Source: Turnera subulata
Lineage: Eukaryota > Streptophyta > Magnoliopsida > Malpighiales > Passifloraceae
Reading direction: 5' to 3'
Length of the DNA stretch: 64,000 bases
Assembly: GCA_028386065.3 (NCBI GenBank)
Contig: JAKUCV010000349.1
Span: 50,138 to 114,137 of the forward strand
Position numbers and translations under genes: made by a program
The notes under the pieces: model-generated
The model's database searches: none
Seen by the model: the letters and a program-made list of their open reading frames with translations, nothing else
Told to the model about the DNA's origin: nothing
In this document: in pieces, positions 50,201 through 61,487 of the stretch
How the letters are laid out: each line of letters starts with the position of its first letter
How positions within the stretch are numbered: position 1 is the stretch's first letter

Positions 50201-50371
50201 TTTCTTGGAAGAATTAATGTATACATGAATTGACCATAATATTTTCGATTAATTTCAGGGAAACTGGTGGAGTATGATGATCCGATGAAGTTAATGAAGA
50301 CTGAAGGCTCTCTTTTTGGGCAACTTGTCAAGGAATACTGGTCACATTTTGGCTCTGCAGGGTTACATTGA
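44229..50371 (+). CDS. ABCC10-type ABC transporter, copy 3, 1480 aa
   Basis: Exons 44229-46280, 46485-46805, 46891-46977, 47108-47692, 47817-47981, 48323-48617, 48782-48996, 49073-49378, 49490-49553, 49636-49875, 50259-50371 join in frame. The frame extends three codons upstream to a TTG, but the first ATG is 44229 ([14 protein letters not shown]). All motifs look intact: NBD1 [26 protein letters not shown]2 [22 protein letters not shown], and the H-loop VAHR. Intron 5 (47982-48322) holds a young SINE absent from the same intron in copies 1 and 2. N-terminal sequence ([14 protein letters not shown]) has diverged from copy 2 more than the NBDs have. Role as for the family: probable tonoplast organic-anion or conjugate pump, substrate unknown. 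Confidence 0.92.
48001..48092 (+). mobile_element. 92-bp SINE in intron 5 of ABCC copy 3
   Basis: Flanked by a perfect 10-bp duplication TACATTCTCC (47991-48000 and 48093-48102). Contains a pol III A box TAGCTCAAGTGC (48014-48025), a B-box-like GTTTTGAGTC (48051-48060) and ends in an A-run. The matching introns of copies 1 and 2 run straight across the site (..CAATG.CCCT.TAAATGTAGTACT), so insertion postdates the duplications. Confidence 0.8.
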
Positions 50372-51758
50372 AGCCAATAATCATACGAAGTCAAGACACA
50401 AGGCTTTTTATTTTGGGCAGCCTGATGGGGGAATACTGCTCGCGTCTTGACTCTGCAGAGCTATATTGAGTAGCATGACAGCATGTGGCTTTTCTCACTT
50501 AGGAGTAACAAAGAGAAGGGCAACAATATTGTACAGGAAATAGGACTCTAATGGCTTCAAAAAAAAAATGTTAGTAGCTGGAAACCGAGGAAAAAAAAAA
50601 CTAAGAATTGGTCCCCTGCTCGGGTTAGCTTCATTTCAAAATGATTCTTAGGGGGACCATATAATGAGGGATTACACTGATGTATAGGAATTACTTGGTA
50701 TTCCAGTTTGGAGCCTGTAATTGCTATATTCACTCTGTACGCTTCAAGAAAGTAATTAGATAAAATCAGCATTTTTTTCATGAGAATCTCGTTGCAACCC
50801 TTATTTTCAAAATTCCAAAATCGTTGAATGGAGAACATTTTGTTTAACTTTTAAAATGGTTTTCAACTAGCTATTGACGTTTCATTTTGAAGCTGTTTAT
50901 CCTGCCCAACTTATTCAGTCATAAAGAAAGTTTTTTCCTCCATCTATAGGTCTTTTTTCTTCCTAATCTCTTTAGGAGATAACGTTTGTGCAGGAGGTAC
51001 TATCCCCTTGGAACACCTGCAATCAAGCCATTCATAGTTTCAAGATAGAATGATCAACTTCATTGTACTTTTCTGGTTCTTTGACAATAACAGCATCATC
51101 TGCCCCTTTCAACACTAAGCGTTACTCTTTTTAATCCCTTTTTCAAGGTAACTGCATAAGAAATGCCATCTCTAAGCCCAATGAAGGCATTGACTCTGAT
51201 GAAGGCAGCAGCAATACTTCCTCCAAATCTTTTCATCGTATAAAGTGGAATTCACAGAACAACAAGACCATAGCAACTGCAGTTCTGAATTAGCTTTGAC
51301 CAAATAAGAGAGATCACCAAAAGGAATGAACTCGTGAAATTGGCATAAAATTCTTCTGCTTGGGTGATGTTTCTCCCCACATGTAGGAGTGTGTTTGCTG
51401 CTGCGGTTTTGCTCCAATTTTCTTCATTTTTCAACCCGCAGGCGTAATTAAAGAAGAACGGCATAAAAGCATCAAGGCAGAACATAAAAAGGATAGCGCT
51501 GTGTGTAGATTTGACAATATACATTGAAAAGAGAATCAGATTTACTATTCCATATCCATGAAGAAGATCAAGCTCTTTGAATGAGATCGTGATAAGATTA
51601 AATCGAATGCCTTTCTGATAACTGAGCATTTAATATGCAGAACTGTGATAAGAATCACCGAAGGAGAGGACTGATTGTAAAAAATTTCAAGAAATAAGTT
51701 ATTCCCATGAATGCAGCAAACCATAACATACATTGTCAAAACTACCGTGGCACTCTCC
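50372..51758. other. Intergenic, convergent 3' flanks
   Basis: 3' UTR of ABCC copy 3 and, to the right, that of the minus-strand DUF3143 gene. Small open frames here show no domain. No RNA gene seen. Confidence 0.35.
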
Positions 51759-52965
51759 TCAAGGTCCTCCAAGAATAGCATTTTCTATATCTTCTCTACT
51801 CAATGCATAACTGAATCTTCTCTCCACGTCCTTTTCAAGATTCCCAGGTCCACTCTTCAGATACCTTCATAAAAACGTAAATGTTTAGCAGCCAAATAAC
51901 TGTTAAGATTCCTAAATCAGCCAATCAAGTAGTATGACAGACGAGTCAAATAATGGTTTCATGATCTCCCTCTACATAGAAATAACAACTATGCAAACAA
52001 GCCTATTGATACTTGTCCTTCGTATGTGTGTGCTTTTTGTGCGCTTGCATTCGCAGTCAATTCACATGAACTTATAAATCAAATCATTCACACATTTTCT
52101 TATCCCGGTAATAAAATCCTATTTGCAGGAAGGTCGGCTAATTACTCAATAAAGCAGGCAGGTGCGAAGCTTGAAGTTCCAATAACAAGTACCCAAAGGT
52201 AAATATAGTCTGAACAAACTCGAGCATAAAGAAAGTGCCTTCTCTAATAGGAACAATAGTGTATTATTCTCTTGTTGTGTCATGGATTCTCCTACTCTCC
52301 CAGTTACAACCCAGCAAGAGAAAGGAAAAAAAGAATCCTCTTTCCACATTATTGCATTAGAGGTCAAAGGTAAACCATATTCTATGTAAATGGAAGTTTT
52401 GTCTGCCGCTAAAATTCTATCCCAGAAACAAATTGACACACATCGCTAGTTTTTTTTCCGCTTTACTTACCTCTACTCCATCCTATCCTAACACCCACCA
52501 TCCTAACTGTTACATAATAGAAGAGAGCAGGCCGAAAAAGAGAAACCCATGAGATTTTTTTAATTGTTTTTACCTTATATAAAGATCGGTGACATCAAGC
52601 GAGAGCTGGGCATGCCACTCTGGCTTCTCCACCAACCAAACGGCACGGTCCTCTCTGCTCTGGAAGAAACCCAGGTTTCTAAGCCAAGCCTCGATACAGG
52701 GCAAGCTGTGGGCGAAGAGAGGCCTTTTCTTGTCGGGGAGTTTCTGGAGCCACTCGTCTTCCGTGGACGGTGACGATGACGACGACGGTGAAGCCTCCTC
52801 CGCCTCGGAGCATTTGGATGAAACCAATCGCGGGGGTCTCTTTCCTGGGGAGCAAAAGCGAGGGTAGTGGCATGGAGGGAGTTTGGAGGGAGACAGAGGG
52901 TATGAAGCGGGAAAGCGAAAGGAATTTGTCGAGAAGGTAACTATGGAGGAGGGAATGGTAGACAT
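51759..52965 (-). CDS. Chloroplast DUF3143 protein, 165 aa
   Basis: Two exons, 52965-52574 and 51864-51759, join across a 709-bp intron (phase 2). The N-terminal ~60 residues are Ser/Pro/basic (MSTIPSSIVTFSTNSFRF), a likely plastid transit peptide. Next comes a Ser-rich acidic linker, then the conserved domain: PLFAHSLPCIEAWLRNLGF, DRAVWLVEKPEWHAQLSLD, VTDLYIRYLKSGPGN, RRFSYALSREDIENAILGGP. This fits the DUF3143 family shared by cyanobacteria and plants (LYxHPLPxIExWLxxLG, FxYSLSRxDIExAIxxGP), consistent with endosymbiotic origin and a plastid location. No biochemical function is known to me. The ATG at 52965 gives a full transit peptide. Confidence 0.85.
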
Positions 52966-54049
52966 GGTTCTTCTGGTTCTGGTTATTGTTGGTTTGTGTT
53001 TTGGTCTACTGTTTTTTTCTTTTTTTATTGAATCTTCAAAGTCCTGGGGTTTTTCATGGATTGGAGAGAAAACCCAGTACTACTATGGGATCAAAAGCCA
53101 TACTTGGTTGGTGCTGATGATTAATGGTTCATCCAGGAAAAGTGGTAGAGGAGTAGTAGTGCTTCATCTAGCAGAAATGGAGAGTTTGATTCGTTATCTT
53201 CATATTTCGGGCCTGAAGTTTTCCAGGACGGTAATAATGTTATGGTACCATTTTTTGTTTGTGTTGGTTTTGGGTGTCTTTAATTGTTCGCTACAAGGCC
53301 GAGACCCAAAACCTCAAAACTCTACAACCGCAAGGGTCATCAGGCCCAGATGTTTCGGCCCGCTTTAGGTTCCCAATTGTCCTTTTTTTTCCCTGGTCCA
53401 TACCTATTGTCTACATCTACTTTTTGGTCGAATTAGTTATTTCGATTATTTTTTTGACAATTTATTTCGATTTTTTATTTTAATGGTCTGGAATCTGGAT
53501 GTTGCGTATCTTATGATTATCAATTTAAAATTTTATTGACCTTTTCTAGAGCGGGGAGGAGTACATTTTAGTTTTTAGTATTATTTAAAATAAAAAGTAC
53601 ACCAACAATGGGTGGAAACACAAAGTGGACCGACCTTCATCAATCAAGTAGAAATAATTAGTACATCAACAATGAGTGCCCAAAAATTATTGTCTTAATG
53701 TAAAATAGAGTGGAAGCCCTTTTCACCAACCAGGCAACTATGAGATTTTCCTATAAACTAATAATCGAACGGGTTATGAGGTATGTATGAGTGGAAAACT
53801 AGTATAACACACATGCAAAAAAGGTTGCAGAACACATTAAAAAGGGATTTAGGTTGTGGAGACTCGGAAGTCGATCCGACAAACTGTGACTACTTCTATT
53901 GACCGGTAAATCGAGCTAAGCACCCAATCCTGCTTCCAATGTATTGTTTCCTACTCCTTTAATTTCTTCAAGTATAAAAAAGTTACATTTTATTTTACCT
54001 TGTGAATAGTATTTGAGTGACATCGACGTAATTAAATTATTTTTATTAT

Positions 54050-54425
54050 ATTTTATCCAAGGTTATTAAACTCGGCCCGATCATTAATCCGTTTCAGTGT
54101 TCGGATCGCAGGTTTAGAGGTTTAACCGTGGCTCAACAGAGTCTGACCATATTAGAATTAATAGTAAAAATATACAACTTTTTTAGTGAAGGTCCAACCA
54201 AAAGTTTAATCATGGTCTGACTAAGACAAAAATTTGAAAATTTTGACTTTTAACCTGGAAAAAAAACCGAAAAAAGTCAATAAACCCGAAAAATTCAAAG
54301 AACCGGTCATGACCTGGCCAGTTTTTTGGAGGATGAAACCCAGAGGGGTAAAGAACCTGGATTTGTCTCCGGGTCATGGTTATCCAAGTTCAACCAGCCG
54401 GGCTGGGCCAAGTTTGACAGTAATG
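54050..54425. repeat. Candidate degenerate dispersed repeat
   Basis: The left end reads CCAAGGTTATTAAACTCGGC. The right end in reverse reads CAAACTTGGCCCAGCCCGGC. Both are GC-richer than the surroundings and carry the 'accounting for CGG/GGTT' style text typical of plant nonautonomous repeats (for example AACCGGTCATGACCTGG). Ends are only loosely inverted and no target-site duplication is clear. Confidence 0.3.
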
Positions 54426-55055
54426 ATTTTATCTACCAAATTGATTATTGGTAATTGTGACCAAATGATGCAAATGTTATTAATGGTAAAACAAATGTTA
54501 TTACTGAGTGTAACGATTTATTTAGGGGTTTTGTTGAGTCAAGTTATTGGCGAATTATTTAAGATCGATACGATGATAACTCAAACTCAACTTAATTTTT
54601 TACCAATTTTGGGGCGAGCTTTTATCAAGCGAATTATGCTCGAGCTCGGTACAAGTTGACTTGCTACACTTACGAACCTACCCAAATTCTCAATTTGGGA
54701 ATAAACAAGCCAAAGCTGCATACATTAGATTCAAACTTAATTCAGTTAATTCTAATTTAAATAACAAGCTTCATTGAACTCAATTTCGGACATTTTCTTA
54801 ACGGATTGCTGCTCTCATCATGAATTTATTTCATACTTTTCATTCAATCTAGAATGATGATGCTTACCATATCAGAACTCTATTGCTATCTTGTATTGGT
54901 TTGAAGCTTGAACTGATGTTTTTTCAGTACAACTCGAAATCTTCATTCCCTCCCCTAAAGAAAGAAATCGAATAATTTTTAACAAAAAAAGAATTTCGAA
55001 AATTCCAATTCCCTCGTGCACGGTCATGTGCCCATGTGTGATACAAATACAAAGC

Positions 55056-55061
55056 CACGTG
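55056..55061. promoter_or_regulatory. G-box CACGTG
   Basis: Palindromic G-box about 175 bp upstream of the Treslin-like ATG. G-boxes bind plant bZIP and bHLH factors. Motif only. Confidence 0.4.
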
Positions 55062-55099
55062 ATAAGAAATCTTTGTAGATCGACACGACCCAAAAAAAC

Positions 55100-55140
55100 T
55101 CCCGCCAAAAGCAGCAAAAACAAATCCCCAAATCCCGCCC
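55100..55140. promoter_or_regulatory. Two E2F-like sites upstream of the Treslin-like gene
   Basis: TCCCGCCAAA at 55100-55109 is the reverse of TTTGGCGGGA, a textbook E2F site. A second core, TCCCGCCC, lies at 55133-55140. They sit about 95-135 bp before ATG 55234. E2F sites mark S-phase genes, which supports a replication role for the gene downstream. Confidence 0.6.
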
Positions 55141-55233
55141 ACTGGAAACGACGTAGTATTGCTCTCTTCTTCCCCACCTCCACAAAACCCCCAACCACTA
55201 CCCATCTTCCTCCAGAATTTTCAACCGGAAACA

Positions 55234-58200
55234 ATGTCAGATCCACTCACCGGCTACACCAAAACCCAACGCATAGTCCTCCTCGTAGACCTAACCCCAC
55301 TCCTCCACAACAACAATCCCTCTTACAAAACCACACTCCTCTCCGCCGCCAAAACCATCCTCTCCTCCCCTCCCTTTTCCTCCTCCTCCTCCTCCTCCAC
55401 TCTCTTCTCCCTAAAGCCCTTCTTCTCCTCCCTCTCCCCTCTCCTCTCCTCCTCCAAACTCCCTTCCCCGCCTCCACTCTCCCTCTCCTTCGACCTCCAC
55501 TCCCCCACCCTCCTCTCCCTCTCTTCCCTCCTCTCCGCCTTCTCCCCTCCCTCTTCTCCTTCTCCGATCCATCCGAAGGCTGACCATCTCGCCGCCTCCC
55601 TCCGCCAGCTCCTCCACCACTACGACTGGGACTCCGTCGCCTCCGATGACCTCCCATTCTCTGCCTCCTCCGGTACGCCCCGTAACTCTGTTAGCTCCAA
55701 TTTGGTTCTTCTTTTCTCGCCGGCTTTACGCTCTTTTGACTCCCTGGCTGAGTTCTTCGCCGTCGGGTTGGACGGCGAGAGTTTGACAAACGTGGATGCT
55801 TTTAATTCCCATTTTCGCGGGTTATTTGGTGGTGTAAATGACGCTTTTGCTAGGAGAGGGATCCATCTTAGTTGGGTGGATGTGAGATGTGGAGTAGGGA
55901 ATGGTTTAGGTGGTGAATGTGAGTTAGGGTTCGGGTTTTTTAAGAACGCGATCAGGGATTTGGGTTGGGGGTTTTGTTCCAGCGATTCTATTGTTTTGGG
56001 GTCTGCAGTTGTCCCTTTCAGTTTGATTTATCCGAGCATTGGGGTTTCGCGGAGACTAATTGAGTTGGATGATCATTGTAAGAAGATCAGAGGGAAGATG
56101 TCTCTGGGGATAATAGATGTCGTTGGAAAGTCAATGAAATGTGAATGCGGTGATCTTGAACTGGTGGATTTGAGCCAGTTTCTTAGAAATAACACGAAAT
56201 TGATGGACCCAAATGTGGCCGGTTGTGGACCAAAGAAACCGTTTTGGGAAGATTTTAGTGACGAATCCACGAAACTTCATGTTAAGGTTAAGGCAATTCA
56301 GGTACTTGATGAGTATGGAGAATTGGAGGGGAGCAGAGTGGATCCTGTTCTTGTACGTGAGTACTTTGGGGATTCAGATGATGTTCGAGATGAGAGTGGT
56401 GGTGAATTTTTCGAAGACAGGGTTCTTGGGATCCTGAGGACCGAAATGGGTGAACCAAGGAGGAGAAAATCTGTGCCCATCTGGCAGATCCTGTTGAGTT
56501 TTCTCGGTAGAAAAGGTTACCGAGCTCTGGTGTCTATTTCTGTTGGAAATGGGAAATCGTTTGCAGGAATCCTCAAACCTTTCACCGTTTCTTCAGCTCT
56601 CCTTTACGTTGCTGGTGGTAGCGATGTAGTTGAATACGATAGGCCAGGTATAGGAAAAAATGGCACCAATGGAGTAGGCGAACTTGAAAGTAATGTGAGC
56701 AAACCTGGTGTTGATAGGAAGAAGAAGGATAAAAAGAGCTTACATATGCTTCAGGAACTAACGTGGAGCGGCTTCTGTAAGGCAGCTCTAGAACATATCC
56801 AAATTGAGCTGGAAGAGGTTTATTTTTCCAGGGATTCCAACAAGTCGAAGGAGTTAAAATTTCTGAAATGCTGGATGAAACAGATTGTGAAATCAAGACA
56901 ATGTAGATTGACGATGCCAGATAAATCAAAGCAGCATAAGGAAATTCGGGAAGAAGTAGACAACAGGTTGACTGGGTTGCCTCAGGAAAATGAACAGAAA
57001 GTTGCATCATCTGCCTCTGGAGAGGATTCTTTAGCAGCACCTGCTTCTAGAATACAGGATGAAGATGCAGTTGCTCATCCCTCGGAAACTTTGGAAAGTT
57101 TCTTCAATGACCTTCCTAAAAGAATCCAGCAAGGGCTCGAGTCTGAAGAAGTTGAATTGGGCCCTTTTGCTGAGCGACTTGTTAAATCATCTATTTATTG
57201 GTTGCATCAGAAGTATGAAAAAGTTGTGCTGTCAGAGAGTCAATCCCCAGTTGGGAATCATGAGGATACTTCTGCGGAAGTGGCTGCCGAACTAACTAAA
57301 CTGCTACTTAGGGAGCCCAAGGACTTGGCTTCCCTGTACAGAGATACTAATTCCTCCTTTCAGACATCTGATCCAACTGCCTCCCAGGCTACACCAGAAA
57401 ACATTGTTAGACTGTATCCTTATGTTAGTTATCTATTGAATTTTTGTCTTCTTTTTCTGGCCGGTGCCTTATGTCATCTCTTATGATTAGATTAACAATT
57501 TTAGACAGATGAAAGTTGTGCTTTCCTTAATGAGCTCTAGATATGAATTACAGATCCTGTTTCGAATGGAGATACTTCAGTCCGAGGTTGGAGTAAGCAT
57601 AGGAATGTCTACCAAGAAAAAGTTTCTGAAACACATTTGCTCGCTTTTAGAGACCATTCGGCGTCACCTTAGGGGAGACGATGATTGGAGTCTTGAAAAT
57701 TATGCAGAGAAGATCATAAAAAGCAGGTAATCGTGCTTAGACTGTCCATAAATACTTGTCTCGGATACTGTTTGATTTGGATCACTTTACAGAAACGTGA
57801 TTAGTTTTTCTCTGGATTGTAAAACAGACTTATCCTTTGTTGCCATATGTAATGGCATTCATGTTGCGTTGTTTGCGTCCTCATTTTAACCAACACCATT
57901 AATATACATACATGCATTGCCTAAAAGCCTAGATGTAGGAGGAGCTTCTTCCTTCAAAGGCATGGGATTTTGGAACATGGTTTTGGGATGCTGTCTACTT
58001 GGCCATGTCTTGTTTCATGCATGCTAGTAGTTAGATACCTCACATTGAAAGCGGGCCCATATCATACACAATGAGCCTCTTGCTTGAACTTGATGTCCTA
58101 GCATTCTGGCGATGCCCGGTGAACGATGATCAATATAACCAAATTATATACTCGAATGCAAAAATTTTCAGGTATTGGCATAATCTTGCGGATGTGGTCC

Positions 58201-58733
58201 ATAAAATCTATGAAGAAATGGATCTGTTGCTGGGTGAGGAAAAGGAATCCTCGAGTCACTATATCAACAATGGGGACAACAATCAGTCTAGGAGAGAAGA
58301 AACATTTAAGGACGAAATGGACGATAATTTTAGAGCCAGTGACCCTTTCTCAGCAGAAGATGAATCCCTGCAACAGATCGAAGGTGAGTGCCAGGAATCC
58401 AGAGGGATTCACAAGGAGCATGCTCGTAAATTAATTGAAGCCCAGGAAAGGAGACAAAGGGCTCGAAGGTTTTCATCTTTCACAAGCTGGGTTCCAGATT
58501 TACAAAAAGTTTGGGCACCAAAGCAGCATGCAACGAGACCAAATCCGGTGCAACTTGGGTATTTGACGAAAAGAAAGAAGCCAAGGTCAAACTATGACAT
58601 GGTATGTAACACACCAATGAGCGGAAGCAAACGTACATGCAACAAAGGAAGTAGTAGCCCTGATGACCTCGGGGACCAATATTTTGGGGGTTCCTGCGGG
58701 TCTGTTTCAAAGGCTTTGTTTCAAGATGACTGA
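55234..58733 (+). CDS. Treslin/TICRR-like DNA-replication protein (candidate), 989 aa
   Basis: Three exons, 55234-57423, 57509-57726 and 58172-58733, join in frame. The frame is open 25 codons upstream but without an ATG, so I start at 55234 (MSDPLTGYTKTQRIVLLVDL). The N-terminus looks like a von Willebrand-like fold: IVLLVDLTPLL, ASLRQLLHHYDWDSV, SNLVLLFSPALRSFDSLAEFF, FARRGIHLSWVDVRCGV. These line up with features of human Treslin's N-terminus as I recall it. The middle (LHMLQELTWSGFCKAALEHI; SSRYELQILFRMEIL) could be the Sld3/Treslin domain. The C-terminus is charged and basic (ARKLIEAQERRQRARRF), fitting a nuclear protein. Treslin recruits CDC45 at replication origins under CDK control. 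Bases 55260-55640 are extremely CT-rich, encoding Ser/Leu/Pro tracts. Gene certain, family name probable. Confidence 0.65.
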
Positions 58734-59456
58734 TGTCTTTCAATGCTGCTGGTTAATGCTACAGTTTTTACGCCTGATGAGCAGAAATCTAGAGGAGAAA
58801 GAATAAGAAAAATCTTCAGGAAAGGATAAAAAGCTAAACTCAAGAAGACCAACCTTCTTGTAGAATCTGTAGATATTCATCATAGTTACTGGAACTTGCT
58901 CTTGTCAAAAAGTAGTCATATCATAACTTTACAGTTGGAATGGAAAAGAAAAAGAAAAGTCTCGTGATATAATTTTGCTGTTTTCTTATTAGGATTAGCC
59001 TCTTCCAAATTCTTCTTGCCATGACGCGCAAGACAAGTATAGTTTCTCATGCAAAGGTTGTACACTATTAGTTGCGAAATAAGTATGGATTACCATGTTC
59101 CCTATAATATTCAGCAAAAGACTTGTATTAATAGTATTTTTTAATTCCAAAACCTAAAGAAAATGACTATTTTTAATGTTAGTATTATCACCTACCACAC
59201 ACACATTGGCAGAAGAACAAGCAATGCCTACCTACTTGTGGACTTGTTAAGAGGCCATCAGCTTGTAAACAAGTTTAAGGCTTTGTTCTTGTTCTAAAGA
59301 GAAAATAGGCCCAGGTCAGGTGTTGTAATTGTTAACTTAACATCAAATACCTCACCCCTGTAGTTACTGGTTCTTGTGCTTTGGAAGAAGGCACGGGCAT
59401 AGATTTTTGTCTCAGTCTTCGTATGTAACGGGGACTGCTTGCACGCCGCCAATTTT
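58734..59456. other. Intergenic, 3' UTR and PPR promoter
   Basis: Probable 3' UTR of the Treslin-like gene followed by the promoter and leader of the PPR gene. No other feature recognised. Confidence 0.35.
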
Positions 59457-61487
59457 ATGAAAATCGTTGCTCATCTTTCCCGCCGTTTTTCAACTTCTAA
59501 ACAACCATACTCTGTTCTATCTGTCCAGGAGCCGGGATTGGCCCCCCGGTTCTCTGCTCTCACTGAGGAATTGTGTGAAAAGATTTTGGACCAATACCCA
59601 GATGTCAAAACCCTGAAAAAACTCCACTCCAAAGTTTTCCGCGACCAACATCTTCACTCAAACCCTTCTCTTGGCATCAAATTGATGAGGGCTTATGCTG
59701 CCGGCGGCGAGCCGAGACTCACACGCCACGTGTTCGATGAAATTACAGACAAGAATGTCGTGTTCTTCAATGTTATGATCAGGAGCTACGTTAACAACAG
59801 TCTATTCCCTGACGCTTTACTTGTTTACAAAAGCATGTCCACCCAAGGTTTTGATCCTGATAATTATACGTACCCTTGTGTGTTAAAGGCATGCTCTGGC
59901 TGGCCATTAAACACCCAACCGTACGTTTAAGTACCACGACAACACTTTCAACCCGAACTGAGCTTAGAAAAGCATCCTTTACCCAATTAAAGGTACATAC
60001 CCTTTACGGACAGATACCGCCGCCGACCCGTCTAAAAACTACTCTACGGCTCATCTCTATATCAAAGAACCTTAAGTTACCAACGACCAATACGTGTCAA
60101 TGGGAGGTTTGACGATGCGTTGGAGCTTTGTAAGGAAATGGAGACCTTAACGCTAAGACCTGATGCTGGCACAATGGGCAGCCTACTGCCAGCTGTGGCT
60201 AACACATCCTTTGCGAATGTTTTATATGTCAAAAATATGTTCATGAAGCTGGCGGATAAGAGTCTGATATCTTGGAATGTGATGATTGCGGTGTATGTAA
60301 AAAATGCAATGCCCAACGAAGCGGTTGACCTGTATATAGAAATGGAAGCTCGTGGGGTTGAACCTGATGCAGTTTCTATTGCGAGTGTTCTACCTGCTTG
60401 TGGAGATCTTTCAGCTGTGGTTTTAGGAAGGAGAATCCATGAGTATGCCGACTGCAAGAAGCTTCGACCAAATTTGCTTTTAGAGAATGCATTGATTGAT
60501 ATGTACGCAAAATGTGGATGCATAGAGGAAGCAAGAACAGTATTTGAGGAAATGCATTTCCGGGATGTTGTCTCATGGACTTCTATGCTGTCTGCTTATG
60601 GTATGAGCGGCCAAGGCCGTGATGCTGTGATGCTCTTTGAAAAAATGCGGAAATCAGGTTTCAGTCCAGATCCGGTTGCCTTTGTTTCTGTGTTAGCTGC
60701 ATGCAGTCATGCGGGTTTGTTGGATGAAGGATGGAGTTGCTTTAATTTGATGTCAGAATATGGAATACGGCCAGGGATAGAACATTTTGCTTGTATGGTG
60801 GATCTATTAGGACGTGCAGGGAAAATTAATGAGGCCTATGGTATGATTAGGCAGATGCCAATGGAACCAAATGAAAGAGTCTGGGGAGCTCTGTTGAGTG
60901 CCTGTCAGGTTTATCCAAATATGGAAATTGCTGTTGTGGCTGCTGATCATCTTTTTGAATTGGCTCCTGAGCAATGTGGTTATTATGTCTTGTTATCCAA
61001 CATCTATGCCAAGGCTGGAAGATGGAAAGATGTTGCGGCTGTAAGATCGATAATGAATAGTAAGGGTATAAAGAAGATTCCCGGCATCAGCAATGTGGAG
61101 CTGAGGGATCATGTTTACTCCTTTCTTGCTGGTGACAGGTCACATCCGCAGTCGCCAGAGATCTATAAAGAGTTGGATATATTAGTTGGGAAGATGAAGG
61201 AATATGGTTATATGCCCGAGACTAATTCTGCCCTTCACGACGTGGAAGAGGAGGACAAGGAATGTCACCTAGCAGTTCATAGTGAGAAGCTAGCCATCGT
61301 GTTTGCTATACTGAATACCAAGCCCGGGACTCCAATCAGAATTACCAAGAATCTCCGTGTCTGTGGGGACTGCCATATTGCTGCCAAGCTTATATCTAAG
61401 ATCACTGAGCGTGAGATCATCATTAGGGATACTCATCGGTTTCACCACTTTCACCTTGGAGTTTGCTCTTGTGGTGACTTTTGGTGA
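59457..61487 (+). CDS. DYW-type PPR editing factor (At3g49142-like), interrupted by a complemented segment
   Basis: Single-exon PLS-class PPR gene of 676 codons if read through. The frame is open two codons further upstream only via a TTG codon; the ATG at 59457 gives MKIVAHLSRRFSTSK, a likely mitochondrial or plastid targeting start. PPR repeats run to ~residue 490, then E/E+ motifs and a DYW deaminase-like domain: zinc ligands HSEK (HxE) and CGDCH (CxxC), ending GDFW instead of DYW. Such factors bind organelle RNA and direct C-to-U editing. As printed, the frame hits a stop at 59928-59930. From about 59901 to 60098 the sequence is the unreversed complement of the expected strand; base-wise complement restores 66 open codons in the same frame. 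Both flanks share one frame, so the underlying gene was intact. Confidence 0.88.
59899..60098. other. ~200-bp segment complemented but not reversed
   Basis: Read as given, neither strand encodes PPR sequence and several stops occur. Complement each base in place, left to right, and the PPR gene frame gives motifs such as VGMQIHGAVVKVGLDSNLFV and DIVSWNSMVAGYAQ. The last joins NGRFDDALELCKEM at 60099. The right edge is exact at 60098|60099. The left edge lies between 59899 and 59902, because several starts give acceptable residues there (CSATGN, CSGTGN or CSGSGN). Starting at 59899 makes exactly 200 bases. Confidence 0.95.

Larger units (their letters stand above)
52966..55233. other. Divergent promoter region, DUF3143 and Treslin-like genes
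   Basis: Shared upstream region of two divergent genes. A short direct repeat (AGTACA.CAACAATG.GTG) occurs at about 53598 and 53661. A repeat-like segment at 54050-54425 is listed separately. Around 53860-53935 the minus strand shows weak A- and B-box-like motifs (GCTTAGCTCGATT, GGATCGACTTCC), too poor to call a SINE. Confidence 0.35.

Noticed and set aside
52883..53368. Plus-strand frame with a hydrophobic segment
   Set aside because: Starts with TTG, overlaps the antisense of the DUF3143 transit-peptide exon, and shows no family features.
53860..53935. Possible minus-strand SINE
   Set aside because: A- and B-box-like motifs are weak and neither A-tail nor target-site duplication is visible.
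54234..54659. Plus-strand 141-codon frame
   Set aside because: Starts with a non-ATG codon inside a repeat-like segment; no recognisable domain.
55247..55657. Antisense Arg/Glu/Gly-rich protein
   Set aside because: Low-complexity shadow of the CT-rich first exon of the Treslin-like gene.
59881..60120. Natural inversion, intron or frameshift explaining the break in the PPR gene
   Set aside because: A true inversion would give PPR codons on the reverse complement, which it does not. No GT-AG pair spans the segment, flanks share one frame, and only the in-place complement restores the family sequence.
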